A stretch of DNA of 64,000 bases from Terrirhizobium terrae. Its GTDB lineage: Bacteria > Pseudomonadota > Alphaproteobacteria > Rhizobiales > Rhizobiaceae. Numbering within the stretch: position 1 is the first letter of the stretch; every line of letters starts with the position of its first letter. This document shows positions 53,269 to 62,766 of this stretch, in pieces. Location: assembly GCF_030323265.1 (NCBI RefSeq), contig NZ_CP104991.1:682001-746000 (forward strand). Reading direction: 5' to 3'. The notes below the pieces were generated by a model that did no database searches, was not told where the DNA came from, and worked only from the letters and a program-made list of their open reading frames with translations. The translations under genes were made by a program, and so were the position numbers.

Positions 53269-55401
53269 ATGGCCAAGAAGACACAATCATCAACCGATCA
53301 AGTTGCCATCCACGATCAGAGACTCTCGCGCGGTAACGGCGGCGAGCTTCATCAGACAGCGGAAGACGGCTTCGAAGTGCTGACGACATCGCAAGGCGCT
53401 CCGGTCGCCGACGACCAGAACACACTACGTGTGGGTCCACGAGGCCCGGCTCTAATGGAGGATTTTCACTTCAGGGAGAAGATCTTCCATTTCGATCACG
53501 AGCGCATTCCCGAGCGCGTCGTCCATGCGCGCGGTTATGGGGCCCACGGCTATTTCGAGACATACGAGACTCTTGCAAAATACACTCGGGCAGACGTCTT
53601 CCAACGTGCCGGCGAAAAGACCCCGGTCTTCGTTCGCTTCTCGACGGTTGCCGGCAATAAGGGATCGGCCGATCTCGCGCGCGATGTGCGTGGCTTTGCC
53701 GTGAAGATGTACACCAAGGAAGGCAACTGGGATCTAGTCGGCAACAACATACCTGTCTTCTTCATCCAGGATGCGATCAAGTTTCCTGATCTCATCCATG
53801 CGGCCAAGCAGGAACCCGACCGGGCGTTCCCGCAGGCCCAGACCGCCCATGACAATTTTTGGGATTTCATCAGTCTCACACCTGAAAGCATGCACATGGT
53901 CATGTGGATCATGTCGGATCGGACAATCCCGAGATCGCTACGCTTCATGGAAGGCTTTGGGGTCCATACTTTCCGGTTCATCAACGACAAGGAAGAACCC
54001 ACTTTTGTTAAGTTCCACTGGAAACCGAAGCTCGGCCTGCAGTCTGTCGCCTGGAATGAGGCAGTCAAAATCAATGGCGCGGATCCAGATTTCCACCGCC
54101 GCGATCTGTGGCAGTCGATCCAATCTGGCAATTTTCCGGAATGGGAGCTCGGGGTTCAGCTCTTCGATCAGGACTTCGCCGATAGCTTCGATTTCGACGT
54201 CCTAGACCCGACCAAAATCATCCCCGAAGAGGTGTTGCCGGTGAAGCCAATTGGGCGGTTGGTCCTTGATCGTATGCCGGACAACTTCTTCGCCGAGACT
54301 GAGCAGGTCGCGTTCATGACACAGAACGTTCCGCCGGGCATCGGCTTCAGCAACGACCCGCTGCTTCAAGGTCGCAACTTCTCTTATCTCGACACACAGC
54401 TTAAGCGGTTGGGCGGCCCGAATTTTTCCCACCTGCCGATCAATGCGCCCAAGTGTCCCTTCGCGCATTTCCAGCAGGACGGCCATATGGCAATGCGCAA
54501 TCCGGCCGGGCGGGTGAATTATGAACCGAACTCTTTCGGAGAAGGTCCGCGAGAAAGCAAGTCTCGTGGTTATCGCCATTTTCCGGCGGAAGTGTCCGGT
54601 ACCAAGGTGCAGCTTCGTCCTGAAAGTTTTGCGGATCACTACAGCCAGGCCAGACAGTTCTTCATCAGCCAGACACCGCCAGAACAGCGGCATATCGTGA
54701 TGGCGCTCACCTTCGAACTCAGCAAAGTCGAAACGGTCGCGATCCGCGAGCGCATGGTTTCCCATCTGCTCAACATCGATGAGACCCTCGCGTCCGAGGT
54801 CGCTCATCGGTTGGGGATGGCCGCTATGCCGAAGGCAGCTCCGGCGGCCGTGGAAACACGACAAGATCTTGAGCCGTCCCCAGCGCTCAGTATCGTTGAG
54901 CGTGGACCGAGACGTTTTGAAGGCCGCAAGCTTGGCGTTCTTGTCACCGACGGTGTCGATGCGAAACTCTTGAAGGCTCTGATGAGTGCAGTCTCGAAAG
55001 AGAATGGCTTGGTCGAGCTCATCGCACCGAAGGTTGGCGGGGTAATGGCATCCGACGAGAGCTTCATCGAGGCGCACCATATGATCGACGGTGGCCCCTC
55101 GGTGCTCTTCGATGCTGTTGCACTCCTCCTATCTGAGGCAGGTGTTGAAGATCTGCTCAAAGAGGCAACTGCACGGGATTTCGTGGCGGATGCATTCCAG
55201 CATTGCAAATTCATCGGCTACAACGAGGGCGCCCTACCATTGCTCGAGAAGGCCGGTATCGCGAAGGACGTCGACGAAGGTGTTCTGGAACTCTCCGGCG
55301 GAACGACTTTGACAAGTTTCGTCGAAGAGCTAGGCAAGCTTCGCGTCTGGGGACGTGAGCCGTCAGTAAAGCTCGGCTCGGCATCGGTGCCTGGAGCTTA
55401 A
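53269..55401 (+). CDS. katE: Large-subunit catalase with C-terminal DJ-1/PfpI-like domain
   Basis: A 710-residue monofunctional haem catalase of the HPII type. Active-site His86 is in [12 protein letters not shown], the distal Asn in [13 protein letters not shown], and haem-ligand Tyr373 in [10 protein letters not shown]. The last ~150 residues ([33 protein letters not shown]) form the DJ-1/PfpI-like domain of large catalases. It destroys hydrogen peroxide in the cytoplasm. The ATG at 53269 has GAGGACGGG upstream; the outer frame start at 53209 crosses the terminator and is not used. The symbol is by resemblance (rhizobia also use katC for this class). Confidence 0.92.
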   Translation: MAKKTQSSTDQVAIHDQRLSRGNGGELHQTAEDGFEVLTTSQGAPVADDQNTLRVGPRGPALMEDFHFREKIFHFDHERIPERVVHARGYGAHGYFETYETLAKYTRADVFQRAGEKTPVFVRFSTVAGNKGSADLARDVRGFAVKMYTKEGNWDLVGNNIPVFFIQDAIKFPDLIHAAKQEPDRAFPQAQTAHDNFWDFISLTPESMHMVMWIMSDRTIPRSLRFMEGFGVHTFRFINDKEEPTFVKFHWKPKLGLQSVAWNEAVKINGADPDFHRRDLWQSIQSGNFPEWELGVQLFDQDFADSFDFDVLDPTKIIPEEVLPVKPIGRLVLDRMPDNFFAETEQVAFMTQNVPPGIGFSNDPLLQGRNFSYLDTQLKRLGGPNFSHLPINAPKCPFAHFQQDGHMAMRNPAGRVNYEPNSFGEGPRESKSRGYRHFPAEVSGTKVQLRPESFADHYSQARQFFISQTPPEQRHIVMALTFELSKVETVAIRERMVSHLLNIDETLASEVAHRLGMAAMPKAAPAAVETRQDLEPSPALSIVERGPRRFEGRKLGVLVTDGVDAKLLKALMSAVSKENGLVELIAPKVGGVMASDESFIEAHHMIDGGPSVLFDAVALLLSEAGVEDLLKEATARDFVADAFQHCKFIGYNEGALPLLEKAGIAKDVDEGVLELSGGTTLTSFVEELGKLRVWGREPSVKLGSASVPGA

Positions 55402-55765
55402 ACACAATTACACGGCGCGGGTCATGGGCTCGCGCCGATATCGTTGACGCCGATATCGCTGTAAGGACGGCCGCCTCATTCGCCGTAAGATGCGCGGTGC
55501 GGCGCCCCTTTAGCGATCACCTGTCATGCGAGCCAGGTGCAGCGGAAGAATCCGCGGCCGCGTAGGGCCAGCATCGTACCCTCGATCTGCTTTTCTTCTT
55601 TGGCAGGAACCCACCCAAAGAAGCCAACATTCTCCGCCCTCTGTTCCGTTGCGCGGTGCCGCGCCGAGCTATCAATCGCTGTTCGCGGCTCTTATCGGAT
55701 CGGCAGTTTGAGGATAACAAAAATAGGTGGCGAGGATGTCTTCGTTTTCCGGCAGGGAGGTTCAA
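55402..55765. other. Intergenic stretch
   Basis: No supportable gene. A reverse frame (55517-55765) of 82 residues lacks a motif. The DNA just before 55766 supplies a ribosome binding site for the DUF2934 remnant. Confidence 0.35.
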
Positions 55766-55935
55766 ATGGACAAAACGTGAGGAATGGACGGCCCGTCGTG
55801 CTTACGAGCTGTAGGAGCAGGCTGGACAGCCTGAGGGCCAGGAGCACGAGCCACCGGTCCAAGGCCGGCGCAGAATGGGATGCTCGAGCCAAGGCATTTG
55901 AACCTGAACGCCCATCATGGGACGACGAAGAATGA
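55766..55935 (+). pseudogene. DUF2934 small protein, broken
   Basis: With one A removed from the A4 run at 55772-55775, the ATG at 55766 leads into MDKREEWTARRAYEL, the DUF2934 signature, but a TAG follows where the family has Trp (RAYELWE). The text then continues EQAGQPEGQEHE and, in another frame, AEWDARAKAFEPERPSWDDE to a stop at 55933-55935. GGGAGG lies upstream. At least one nonsense and two frame changes make it a pseudogene, unless the DNA has read errors. Confidence 0.6.
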
Positions 55936-56009
55936 ACCCAATATAGATGCGTAGGCGGGTGATCGACTTCACCCGCCTTGCAGGTAAATTCGTACTGAAG
56001 TCAGATATC

Positions 56010-56252
56010 TCAACCTTGGTGCAGCCGAAGCACGTCGCGAAACTTAACAGTATCAACAATAACGCCGTTGTCGTCGGTCAGCTCAAACGATTGCCCATTG
56101 ATCTCCTCTCCATTCAGCACGCGCTGGGACAAAAGCTCGCGAGCTGAGCGAACGGCTTCCGTACGTGCGGTTTGGACGTCCTGGAACTCGGCACCCTCCG
56201 GATCCTTGGACAACCGATCTCCGTCTCGAATATGGAAATAAAGCCGGATCAT
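56010..56252 (-). CDS. DUF6894 small protein
   Basis: An 80-residue product: RLYFHIRDGDRLSKDPEGAE, FQDVQTARTEAVRSARELL and TDDNGVIVDTVKFRDVL. The YFHIRDG start and FRDVL end are typical of the rhizobial DUF6894 family; function unknown. GGGAGTG precedes the ATG. It is divergent from the Crp/Fnr gene. Confidence 0.8.
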   Translation of the reverse strand: MIRLYFHIRDGDRLSKDPEGAEFQDVQTARTEAVRSARELLSQRVLNGEEINGQSFELTDDNGVIVDTVKFRDVLRLHQG

Positions 56253-56384
56253 CTATCACTCCCTTATAGCCCCTGCATAACTTGAGAAAGCCTCATAGGT
56301 TTCCTACAAACCTTTGTTTTATGGATATCTCTGTTTGTCGCGCTAGGTAGCTGGATGGATGCACGCTTGGCACCGGAGCTGATC

Positions 56385-57089
56385 ATGAGCTGGACGACGA
56401 ACAGAATCCTATCGATGCTGTCTGACGATGTCGTCACGCGGCTGAAGCTACATCTTGAGCCAGTCGAATTGCAGCAAGGCGAGTACTTGTTTCAAGCCGA
56501 TCAAAAGCTGCGCCATGTGTTCTTTTTCGAAGGGGGACTATCATCGGAGATCGCTGGCAGGAACGGTGACAAGACCATCGAAGTCGGATGCGTAGGTCTG
56601 GAAGGCTTTTCGAGCGTTCCGGCGGTACTCGGTGTAGACAGCACGCCCCATTTCGCCTTCATGCAATGTGGCGGCCCCGCATTGAGGATCGAAGTCGAGG
56701 CTCTTCGCTCGGCGATGGCAGAGCGTGGCTCGCTGCGCGAGCTTCTTACACGCTTTGCACACGTCTTCCTGATACAAGTCGCCACAACCGCCCTCGCCGA
56801 TGGTCGTTATGGTGTCGAGAAGCGGCTTGCCCGCTGGATCCTGATGGGCCGTGACCGCATCGGTTACGAGTTGCCGCTCACACATGACTTTCTGGCACTG
56901 ATGCTCGGCGTCCGCCGCCCGAGTGTCACGGACGCGTTACATCGTCTAGAGGGCAACCACGCGATCAAGGCAGAGCGCGGTCTCATTCTCATCAAGGACA
57001 TCGAAAAGCTGAAAGAGCTAGCCGGCCCAATCTATGGCATCGCAGAGAAGGAATACGAGCAGCATATCCGGCACGATTGGCGCTATTAG
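56385..57089 (+). CDS. Crp/Fnr-family transcription regulator
   Basis: A 234-residue protein with a cyclic-nucleotide-binding-type barrel (LQQGEYLFQADQKLRHVFFF) and a C-terminal HTH (LTHDFLALMLGVRRPSVTDA). No FNR-type Cys cluster is seen, so it is not an obvious oxygen sensor. GGAG lies 6 nt before ATG 56385; the outer ATG at 56355 is an alternative. A 15-bp palindrome begins in the stop codon region. Confidence 0.85.
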   Translation: MSWTTNRILSMLSDDVVTRLKLHLEPVELQQGEYLFQADQKLRHVFFFEGGLSSEIAGRNGDKTIEVGCVGLEGFSSVPAVLGVDSTPHFAFMQCGGPALRIEVEALRSAMAERGSLRELLTRFAHVFLIQVATTALADGRYGVEKRLARWILMGRDRIGYELPLTHDFLALMLGVRRPSVTDALHRLEGNHAIKAERGLILIKDIEKLKELAGPIYGIAEKEYEQHIRHDWRY

Positions 57090-57118
57090 CCCGGCCCCGG
57101 AAACCGGGGCCGGGCTAA
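57086..57118. terminator. 15-bp perfect palindrome overlapping the stop codon
   Basis: The arm 57086-57100 pairs perfectly with 57104-57118 (loop AAA), with GC-rich core GCCCGGCCCCGG. It starts inside the TAG of the Crp/Fnr gene. No T-run follows; it can act in both directions, also ending the reverse-strand remnant side. Confidence 0.65.
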
Positions 57119-57131
57119 TCGTTGCGATCGG

Positions 57132-57320
57132 CTAGCCGTGGGGTCGGATCACGACTTTCATGCATCCATCGGTCTTGTCCCGAAACGTCTTGTAGGCTTC
57201 TGGCCCATCTTAGAGACTGATGCGGTGGGTGATGAGAAAAGACGGGTCAATCCTGCCCGCGGTGATCAGATCCATCAGCGGCTTGAGGTACTTCTGAATC
57301 GGTGTGCAGCAATGGCAGTA
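57132..57320 (-). pseudogene. Zinc-dependent alcohol dehydrogenase C-terminal remnant
   Basis: The reverse strand reads IQKYLKPLMDLITAGRIDPS and FLITHRISL to a stop codon, then in-frame DGPEAYKTFRDKTDGCMKVV to the real stop at 57132. This is the end of a formaldehyde/threonine-type Zn-dehydrogenase. The rest is gone; the NUDIX gene begins in its place. One nonsense (TAG where Glu is expected) is inside it. Confidence 0.65.
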
Positions 57321-57696
57321 CCACCTTGCGATAGGCATTGAACGCGAGCTCGGCCTCGAAAAAATCGGCAACCGCGAACCACCCAAGTTCGGAATGCTCG
57401 TGTCCCAACAAGCGCGCAGTTCCGCCGTGCCAGACAGGTACCCTGAAAATATGAAAAGGCGACTTTCGCTTCCGATCGTCGTCTTCATAGAGCGTGGCCA
57501 CGTGATCAAAGGCGCGGGGCGTCAGGCCCACTTCTTCTTGGCATTCGCGCACAAGAGCGACATCAAGCTCCTCACCCTTTTCGACATGACCGCCGACCAG
57601 ATCCCACTTGTTCGCAGACCATTTTCGATGGGCTGCGCGCCTCACGAGCAGCACCCGTCCATTGTCGATAAACGCCGCGCACACAATCTCCGCCAT
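57247..57696 (-). CDS. NUDIX hydrolase with altered C-terminus
   Basis: A 149-residue NUDIX protein: EIVCAAFIDNGRVLLVRRA, then the NUDIX box GGHVEKGEELDVALVRECQEE with VGL (Gx5Ex7RExxEExG complete). It hydrolyses nucleoside diphosphate derivatives, substrate unknown. AAAGG lies 7 nt before ATG 57696. The last ~20 residues (after about 57315) are an out-of-frame reading of the dehydrogenase remnant, so the natural end was probably lost by a deletion joining the two genes. Confidence 0.8.
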   Translation of the reverse strand: MAEIVCAAFIDNGRVLLVRRAAHRKWSANKWDLVGGHVEKGEELDVALVRECQEEVGLTPRAFDHVATLYEDDDRKRKSPFHIFRVPVWHGGTARLLGHEHSELGWFAVADFFEAELAFNAYRKVVLPLLHTDSEVPQAADGSDHRGQD

Positions 57697-57784
57697 CCGC
57701 AAACCTTTCAACGCACCATATCGACAGGGAACCCGAAGGCAGCAGGCGGTGTTCCACGCTGTCAATGACAGCGATGGGGTTTGG

Positions 57785-58507
57785 ATGAGTGAGACTGTGG
57801 GCACAATCAAAGAAATCTGGCGCTATCCCGTATCCTCGATCGGTGGTGAGTATCTGGATACGGCTTCGGTCGGCGATACGGGGATCGACGGTGACCGCAC
57901 GCACCTGCTGGTCGATCTCGATACCGGCGAGGTCGCTTCACCGGAAACGACACCACGTTGGCGCCCCGCACTGATGCTGTCGGCATGCCGATCTGGCAAT
58001 GACGTACTGGTCTCATCAAGTACGTGGAGAATGGAGCAGATCGGCCCCAGCCTCGACGCCGCACTGAGCGAATATATGGGTTTCCGCTGCGGCGTTCGGC
58101 CTAAAGGTGCTTTCCTCGAAGGTTACGGGTCCGAGGCCCTTAATCTGCAACCGCGATATGGACTCGCGCCACTACACTTTCTTACGACGAAGAGCCTTTC
58201 AGCTTTGGCGTTACTGTTACCAGGTTCCATGATAGACCACCGGCGTTTCAGACCGAACATCGTCTTCGAGACAGAGAGTCATGAAGAGGATTGGCTGGGT
58301 CGAGGCTGGGCTTGCGCCTCGGTCCGGGGAACGGTCACAGAACGGACCAAGCGTTGCGGCCTAACCATGGTGGCACAGCCGGGCCTGCCTGAAGAACCGG
58401 AAATCCTGCGGACAATCGTCAGGCAGCGCGCCCGATGCCTTGGAGTTTATGCCTCCGTTACACGGGCTGGGAAGCTATCGGTCGGCGACAACATTGTGCT
58501 TTCCTGA
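57785..58507 (+). CDS. MOSC-domain protein
   Basis: A 240-residue protein. The N-terminal beta-barrel begins GTIKEIWRYPVSSIGGEYLD, and the MOSC core has RFRPNIVFET, GTVTERTKRCGLTMVAQPG (Cys as in molybdenum-cofactor sulfurase C-terminal domains) and GKLSVGDNIVL. MOSC proteins carry sulfur or bind molybdenum cofactor. It converges with the FAD-protein gene and overlaps it by 61 bp. Confidence 0.85.
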   Translation: MSETVGTIKEIWRYPVSSIGGEYLDTASVGDTGIDGDRTHLLVDLDTGEVASPETTPRWRPALMLSACRSGNDVLVSSSTWRMEQIGPSLDAALSEYMGFRCGVRPKGAFLEGYGSEALNLQPRYGLAPLHFLTTKSLSALALLLPGSMIDHRRFRPNIVFETESHEEDWLGRGWACASVRGTVTERTKRCGLTMVAQPGLPEEPEILRTIVRQRARCLGVYASVTRAGKLSVGDNIVLS

Positions 58508-60168
58508 CCCAACGCAGTAATCAGAGAGTTATCTGCATTTTCTGTTGCCGCAATGATCGCCTTGGAAACGATGCCTCCCATGTCGCGTGCACTCGTGATT
58601 CCCTGAATGAAAGGGAGCTTGTGCAGCAAGAAAGGGACGGAAACACAGTAGAGGTTTCTTGATACGGGTTGATCGATGATCGGCCGAAATACGTGGTCGA
58701 CATCAATCCCACCGGTACGTTTCAAACTAGCGGACATCTCTGCTGATGTCTCCGTCGCCGCCTCCCTGACCAAGCCCGGACGCTTCATGCTCGGGAACGG
58801 GAGATCGGAGGCGGAAGCCGCATCCTGTCCTGTCGCATCGATGAACGCCGCATAATAGGTCCGACGCCCTTCGATAGTGATCGTCACGCCTGGAATGCTC
58901 TCCGAGCGATCGATCTCGTAATCGGTGCCGAGCGCAATGATATCGAGCGTTCCGGCGTTGTGGAGCGCAAGCAGACGCTCGATGGATTCGTGCGGGACCG
59001 TGGCGTAGTCATCGACAAACACCGTCTTGAAATGTTTATGAAAGCGCTTCAGATCCTCGGCATCGAGATGTGGAACGGCGCGTGCTATCACTTCGTGCAT
59101 GCGAAGGATCGTGTACCTCCACTGAACCGTGATCTTCTCCACCTTGTTTTTCTTCGCCGCGGCAAGGTTTCGAGCCGCTGCAGTGAATTGGTCCAATGCC
59201 TCCCGCCTGCGAAAGTATCGGTCAGCGATGTCCTCTATCGTTGCAAACCCCAATCCGATCGATGAGGCATAGTCCGGGTCGGCAGCACCGAGCTCCGCCT
59301 TGAACAACTCGAACACGTTATCCAATAACCCTGCCCGTCCCTGAGAAATTAGTGTATCAACAGCCTCAGGCGTACAATATTGGAGAGGGTCGTACGGTAT
59401 CGGGCAGTAGAAGTCTGCTTCCGGCAAGAGTCCCTTGCGAGACATCATCGTCATGTGAAGCCCGTCGGTGGCCGGCCGGTATGAAAGCTGGCCTTGCTCA
59501 TCACGGAGGAAAACGCCGTGAGCGGTGGCAACGGTTACAGCAGCATCAATGCCGCTGAGTGACGTTCCAAGAATGCCGACTACGACTGGTCCGATGCGCT
59601 TTATAGCGCTAGCGGGCCAAGGCGAGATGAAGTAACCCGGCTTTACCTCGGTGTTTTCCGGCCAGTCATGACCAGTCGCCATGACGACATGGTCGAAGTT
59701 TTCCGTGCTTTCCGGTTCATCACCTCCGAGAGCGACCAGTGCGACGTGAGATTTCTCCAGGCGAATATCGGTGATCTTGGTGCTCGCCTTGATGATCACG
59801 CTATGGCCGCGGGCTTTCGCCTGATCGACCAGCTTCCAGAACTGGGCTGCCAGAAACTCTCCGAGCACGACGCGGGGATAAAATTCGCGCTCACCGATGC
59901 TTACCCGTTCAAGGCCTAGCTGCTGCAGGGCGGCATCAGAATGTCCACTCAGCCACTCAATGAGGGTATCGACGATACGGGGGATTTCGATGCTCGCGAT
60001 GTTGGCAAGCATAGCCTTATCATTGACCGCCGGATGATAGGGCGTGCCCTTCCCGGGATCTGGGAGCTCTTCGAAGACAGTGATCGTCAGCGGTTGCTGA
60101 GAGGCTACGAGGCCCTTGAAGGTGTAGATGCCGGTGGGACCGGATCCAATGATGGCGATACGTGTCAT
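58447..60168 (-). CDS. FAD/NAD(P)-binding protein
   Basis: A 573-residue protein. The FAD loop is IAIIGSGPTGIYTFKGL at the N-terminus, and a second nucleotide loop is VVGILGTSLSGIDAAV. YAAFIDATGQD fits the third dinucleotide-enzyme motif. It resembles the FAD-NAD(P)-binding family (PF13454) of uncharacterised oxidoreductases. The start region is well placed, and the 3' end overlaps the MOSC gene by 61 bp. Confidence 0.8.
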   Translation of the reverse strand: MTRIAIIGSGPTGIYTFKGLVASQQPLTITVFEELPDPGKGTPYHPAVNDKAMLANIASIEIPRIVDTLIEWLSGHSDAALQQLGLERVSIGEREFYPRVVLGEFLAAQFWKLVDQAKARGHSVIIKASTKITDIRLEKSHVALVALGGDEPESTENFDHVVMATGHDWPENTEVKPGYFISPWPASAIKRIGPVVVGILGTSLSGIDAAVTVATAHGVFLRDEQGQLSYRPATDGLHMTMMSRKGLLPEADFYCPIPYDPLQYCTPEAVDTLISQGRAGLLDNVFELFKAELGAADPDYASSIGLGFATIEDIADRYFRRREALDQFTAAARNLAAAKKNKVEKITVQWRYTILRMHEVIARAVPHLDAEDLKRFHKHFKTVFVDDYATVPHESIERLLALHNAGTLDIIALGTDYEIDRSESIPGVTITIEGRRTYYAAFIDATGQDAASASDLPFPSMKRPGLVREAATETSAEMSASLKRTGGIDVDHVFRPIIDQPVSRNLYCVSVPFLLHKLPFIQGITSARDMGGIVSKAIIAATENADNSLITALGQESTMLSPTDSFPARVTEA

Positions 60169-60365
60169 GAGACTCGACGAGCTTGTTGTGATGGAAGGCC
60201 GGACAGAACGGCTTAACGTCTGACAGGTTCCCGATCAGGCCATCAACCGTGCGGTATCGTACAGCCCCTGAAGACTCCGGGGTCAGGAGCGCCTCGTGAT
60301 TTAAGCATTCCCTATCGATCGTCGGCTTCGACGTGAGCCGGCAAAAATGCGTCGCACACCAATCA
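60169..60365. other. Intergenic stretch
   Basis: No supportable gene; a reverse frame (60020-60496) overlaps the start of the FAD-protein gene and lacks motifs. The downstream part holds the EcfG-like promoter of the PfpI gene. Confidence 0.35.
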
Positions 60366-60390
60366 GGAACTTTCAGCCAATGTGACGGTT
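60366..60390 (+). promoter_or_regulatory. EcfG-like promoter
   Basis: GGAAC (60366-60370), 16 nt, GGTT (60387-60390). The leader to the ATG at 60517 would be about 120 nt. Confidence 0.5.
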
Positions 60391-60516
60391 CTCCTGAGGT
60401 TACACGAACCAAAACATCACCTTTGATCAGATATGGCGGGCCATCCTTTTGCGCCTGACGGGTGACGCACCGCAACCTATCGCCCGCCTTGGTCATCTAT
60501 ACAAACGGAGACAAAT

Positions 60517-61086
60517 ATGACCCTTGAAGGCAAGAAGATCGCGATCCTGCTAGCGCCTCGTGGCACCGAGGAACCGGAATTTATTGAGCCGAAGCACGCC
60601 GTCGAAGCGGCTGGCGGCTCGGTCACCGTCATCGGCGTAAAAGCCGGCAGCGTGCAGACCGTCAACAATGACCTCGACCCGGGTTCAAGCTTCATGATCG
60701 ACAAGGCCATTACCCAAGTCTCGGCCTCCGAGTTCGATGGCTTGGTCATACCGGGCGGTAGCGTCGGAGCAGATACATTGCGCGGCAACGCGCAGATCGT
60801 ATCCTTCGTCCACGACTTCTTTGCCCAACAGAAGCCAGTTGGCGTCATCTGCCATGGTCCGTGGATCCTTGTAGAGGCTGACGTGGTCAAAGGGCGCACG
60901 CTGACCTCTTATCCGACGGTGTCGACCGACATCCGCAACGCCGGCGGCACTTGGGTCGACCGGGAAGTTGTGACGGACAAGGGACTGGTCACCAGTCGCA
61001 ACCCTGATGACTTACCGGCTTTCTGCGCCAAGATCATCGAGGAATTTGCTGAAGGTCGTCATCCAGCACAGGCGCGCAGCGCATAG
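60517..61086 (+). CDS. PfpI/DJ-1 family protein (YhbO-like)
   Basis: A 189-residue protein: KIAILLAPRGTEEPEFIEPK, VIPGGSVGADTLR, nucleophile Cys112 in VGVICHGPW, and TSRNPDDLPAF at the end. YhbO/PfpI members protect against stress and are reported as protein deglycases or glyoxalases. GGAGAC precedes the ATG. It probably shares a transcript with the SDR and small gene after it. Confidence 0.88.
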   Translation: MTLEGKKIAILLAPRGTEEPEFIEPKHAVEAAGGSVTVIGVKAGSVQTVNNDLDPGSSFMIDKAITQVSASEFDGLVIPGGSVGADTLRGNAQIVSFVHDFFAQQKPVGVICHGPWILVEADVVKGRTLTSYPTVSTDIRNAGGTWVDREVVTDKGLVTSRNPDDLPAFCAKIIEEFAEGRHPAQARSA

Positions 61087-61147
61087 TCGCGACGTTTGCG
61101 GGCGCCGCGAGGTCCGCTTTCCCAGTTTCTGAGTTCAAGGAGGAAAA

Positions 61148-62005
61148 ATGACCAATTATCCAACACCGCCATTTGACACACCACGCCAGGACATGCCCGG
61201 GACGACGGAAGCGATGTCTCCCCTGCCCGATCATGGCGAAGAGAGCTACCGAGGCTCGGGCCGCTTGTCAGGAAAGAAAGCGGTGATTACCGGCGGCGAC
61301 AGTGGCATCGGGCGCGCCGTCGCGATCGCCTTCGCTCGCGAAGGCGCCGATGTCCTGATTTCATATCTGCACGAAGATCAGGATGCTGAGGAAACAAAAT
61401 CCTGGGTCGAGAAGGCAGGCCGCAAGGCGATTTTTGTACCTGGCGACATTCAGTACCCTCCACACTGCAGAGACATCATTGAAACAGCGGTTTCGCAGCT
61501 TGGCGGGGTCGATATCCTCGTCAACAACGCGGCTCACCAGGCGAGCTTCAGCGATATCGGAGATATTTCGGACGAAGAATGGGAGATGACGTTCCGCACT
61601 AACATCCATGCGATGTTCTATCTGACGAAGGCCGCCGTGCCACACATGAAACCCGGCAGTGCCATCATCAACACCACGTCCATCAACGCCGATAGTCCAA
61701 GCCCGCATCTGCTCGCATATGCCACAACGAAAGGCGCGATTCAGAATTTCACGGCGGGCTTAGCTCAGATGCTGGCCGACAAGGGCATTCGTGCAAATTC
61801 GGTCGCGCCCGGCCCGATCTGGACGCCTCTCATTCCATCCACCATGCCGGATGAAAACGTCAAAAACTTTGGCAAGCAGGTACCGATGCAGCGTCCCGGC
61901 CAACCCGCCGAACTTGCAACCGCCTACGTCATGCTTGCCGATCCGCTGTCGAGCTACGTATCGGGCGCGACTATCGCGGTCACCGGCGGCAAGCCAATCA
62001 TCTGA
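61148..62005 (+). CDS. Short-chain dehydrogenase (general stress 39/YghA type)
   Basis: A 285-residue SDR with a 45-residue N-terminal extension (PPFDTPRQDMPGTTEAM) typical of YghA/GSP39 proteins. Cofactor loop GGDSGIGRAV (50-58), NNAA at 126-129, and Ser178, Tyr191, Lys195 as catalytic residues. AAGGAGG lies 6 nt before the ATG. Substrates are unknown aldehydes or alcohols. It follows the PfpI gene by 61 nt. Confidence 0.9.
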   Translation: MTNYPTPPFDTPRQDMPGTTEAMSPLPDHGEESYRGSGRLSGKKAVITGGDSGIGRAVAIAFAREGADVLISYLHEDQDAEETKSWVEKAGRKAIFVPGDIQYPPHCRDIIETAVSQLGGVDILVNNAAHQASFSDIGDISDEEWEMTFRTNIHAMFYLTKAAVPHMKPGSAIINTTSINADSPSPHLLAYATTKGAIQNFTAGLAQMLADKGIRANSVAPGPIWTPLIPSTMPDENVKNFGKQVPMQRPGQPAELATAYVMLADPLSSYVSGATIAVTGGKPII

Positions 62006-62020
62006 TCTAGGGAGGAGAAA

Positions 62021-62233
62021 ATGGCCAAGCCACAAGACGACGCGAAAGGTCAGTACGCACCGTCACAGGCGGATCGACACGCGACCGGGGTCCATAGCGC
62101 CAAGCCGATGGTTGTGACCGGTTCGGAAGACGCAACGATCAATCGGTCACCGCCGAGCACAACAGATGAGAAGGATTTCGATCTGAACTACGACCCGACG
62201 GAAAGCAGCGGTAAACCCGTGGTACCAGACTAA
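62021..62233 (+). CDS. Small hydrophilic stress protein, paralogue of 41631-41834
   Basis: A 70-residue product: KPQDDAKGQYAPSQADRHAT, GVHSAKPMVVTGSEDATINR and FDLNYDPTESSG. The paralogue at 41631 has the same order of blocks. GGAGGAG lies 5 nt before the ATG, 15 nt after the SDR stop, so the gene is in the PfpI-SDR operon. Confidence 0.7.
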   Translation: MAKPQDDAKGQYAPSQADRHATGVHSAKPMVVTGSEDATINRSPPSTTDEKDFDLNYDPTESSGKPVVPD

Positions 62234-62766
62234 GGTCCTGCAGATCTCGGTCCAGTTCACGCTGGATCGAGTTCACTTGGGCGGCCGACACTTCAGGAAG
62301 ATCATCCGTTTTGAATTTCCATACTCAGCTAGGCCGATTGCTCACTGGCGTTGAACCGCTATACCCCCTCGGATAATCGACAAAAACATAGGCAACCCCA
62401 TTTTCATCCCGTTCATCGTCTTAGGCTTTTCGATTGCACCAAGAGCTCCGGCGAGATCATCGAGAACGTCCCTGTTCCTGCCGCTTGCGAGTACGGAGGG
62501 GATCCCTGTGGCAGCAAGCCTTTGGCCGACCTACTGTCTCCACTCTGCAGAGATGTCTGAAGAGGCATGCATTTACTTGAGGGAAGCCAGACATCTGTCT
62601 ATCAGCATATTGCGCAGGGCACCACAATCGCATGCCGAACTCAGCTATTGCCCTCCCCCATAAAGTCAGTCACGATCCTCGGAAGCGACCTAGGGAACAG
62701 CCGATGTCGCTGTCGTTCCAAGACCTTGCCAGATTCGAAATGGTCGAAGCGCGCTGGGACGGGTCC
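62234..62766. other. Intergenic stretch
   Basis: No supportable gene on either strand; short frames only. The end holds the EcfG-type promoter at 62767. Confidence 0.4.

Noticed and set aside
54202..55080. 292-residue reverse frame inside the catalase gene
   Set aside because: Antisense shadow of a clearly identified catalase.
60020..60496. 158-residue reverse frame upstream of the FAD protein
   Set aside because: It overlaps the start of the FAD-protein gene and the PfpI promoter and shows no motif.
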